Origin: Candidatus Binatia bacterium | GTDB taxonomy: Bacteria > Desulfobacterota > Binatia > HRBIN30 | Direction of reading: 5' to 3' | DNA length: 64,000 nt | Assembly: GCA_026415395.1 (NCBI GenBank) | Contig: JAOAHD010000017.1 | Span: 147,001 to 211,000, forward strand | Shown here: one piece after another, positions 63,898 through 64,000 of the stretch | Layout of the letters: each line of letters begins with the position of its first letter | Numbering within the stretch: position 1 is the stretch's first letter | Translations under genes and position numbers: made by a program | The notes under the pieces: generated by a model | Database searches by the model: none | Seen by the model: only the letters and a program-made list of their open reading frames with translations | What the model was told of the DNA's origin: nothing

Positions 63898-64000
63898 GTG
63901 GTGGAACGAACAAGCAGCACCTGGGCTTCTGTCCTGACTCTAGTCTCCCTCGTTTGCGTACTCATCGGTGGGGCCGTCGCCACGCGCGCAGACACCGCGC
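63898..64000 (+). CDS. Start of a secreted protein, truncated by the window edge
   Basis: A GTG at 63898 (or the next codon, GTG at 63901) is preceded by AAGGAGG at 63887-63893 and opens a frame that runs off the edge. The 34 visible residues read as a signal peptide: basic-polar start (VERTSS), hydrophobic core (LTLVSLVCVLIGGAV), then ATRADTA with a likely cleavage site. The identity of the mature protein is out of view. Confidence 0.6.
   Translation, partial: MVERTSSTWASVLTLVSLVCVLIGGAVATRADTA

Overview
The window looks like a chromosomal piece of an uncultured, GC-rich, aerobic Gram-negative bacterium of the old 'Deltaproteobacteria' grade. My best guess is a Binatota / Desulfobacterota_B-like lineage. 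This is inferred from gene content and no marker tree was possible: a DUF1302/DUF1329 outer-envelope pair, several class III CoA-transferases, acyl-CoA ligases, an acyl-CoA dehydrogenase, a thiolase with an HMG-CoA-synthase-like partner, an LLM-class flavin oxidoreductase, and secreted FG-GAP proteins with Thr/Pro linkers and tripartite C-terminal sorting signals. Both ends cut genes: a ferritin-like protein at the left edge and a signal-peptide protein at the right edge. I found no rRNA, tRNA, CRISPR array, transposase or phage gene.

Layout. 1-10.3 kb: ferritin-like protein, pterin carbinolamine dehydratase, the DUF1302-DUF1329 pair divergent from a ThDP enzyme plus sugar-epimerase-like protein, an M20 peptidase and a Tat/lipoprotein amidohydrolase. 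10.6-20.6 kb: acyl-CoA dehydrogenase; a coupled inactive-transglutaminase/7TM protein and RimK-like ATP-grasp ligase; a ligase / CoA-transferase / ligase operon; era. 20.8-31.3 kb: a very large secreted CehA/McbA-type metallohydrolase with a coupled membrane protein, dGTPase, two unknown genes, a lipoprotein, and a pair of overlapping CoA-transferases followed by a small membrane protein. 31.4-39.1 kb (minus strand): an unknown protein, thiolase, HMGCS-like/DUF35 fusion, and a 1464-residue FG-GAP protein that reads like two complete secreted proteins joined in frame.

39.2-53.7 kb (minus strand) is the information-processing core. In transcription order it runs CoA-transferase, greA, a leader with a terminator-like hairpin, rimP-nusA-rnpM(ylxR)-infB-DUF503-rbfA-truB, a VKOR-DsbA fusion, dnaA and groES-groEL with a strong terminator. 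The rimP-to-truB order is the classical one; dnaA directly upstream of groESL is unusual. 53.9-64 kb: ComF, a methyltransferase, two tandem beta-propeller lipoproteins, a ferredoxin/SucD-like/SucC-like operon, an RHH-PIN toxin-antitoxin pair, a PflX-like radical SAM protein, and an LLM oxidoreductase divergent from the truncated last gene.

How the genes fit together: much of the accessory content suits uptake and CoA-dependent breakdown of hydrophobic or aromatic acids. DUF1302/1329 would act at the envelope, ligases and CoA-transferases would activate substrates, and the dehydrogenase and thiolase would carry out beta-oxidation-like steps. Substrates cannot be read from sequence. The most interesting items are the in-frame double FG-GAP protein with an A7 tract at its junction, the HMGCS-like protein lacking the usual active-site Cys, the CoA-transferase pair in which one partner lacks the catalytic Asp, and the rimP leader.
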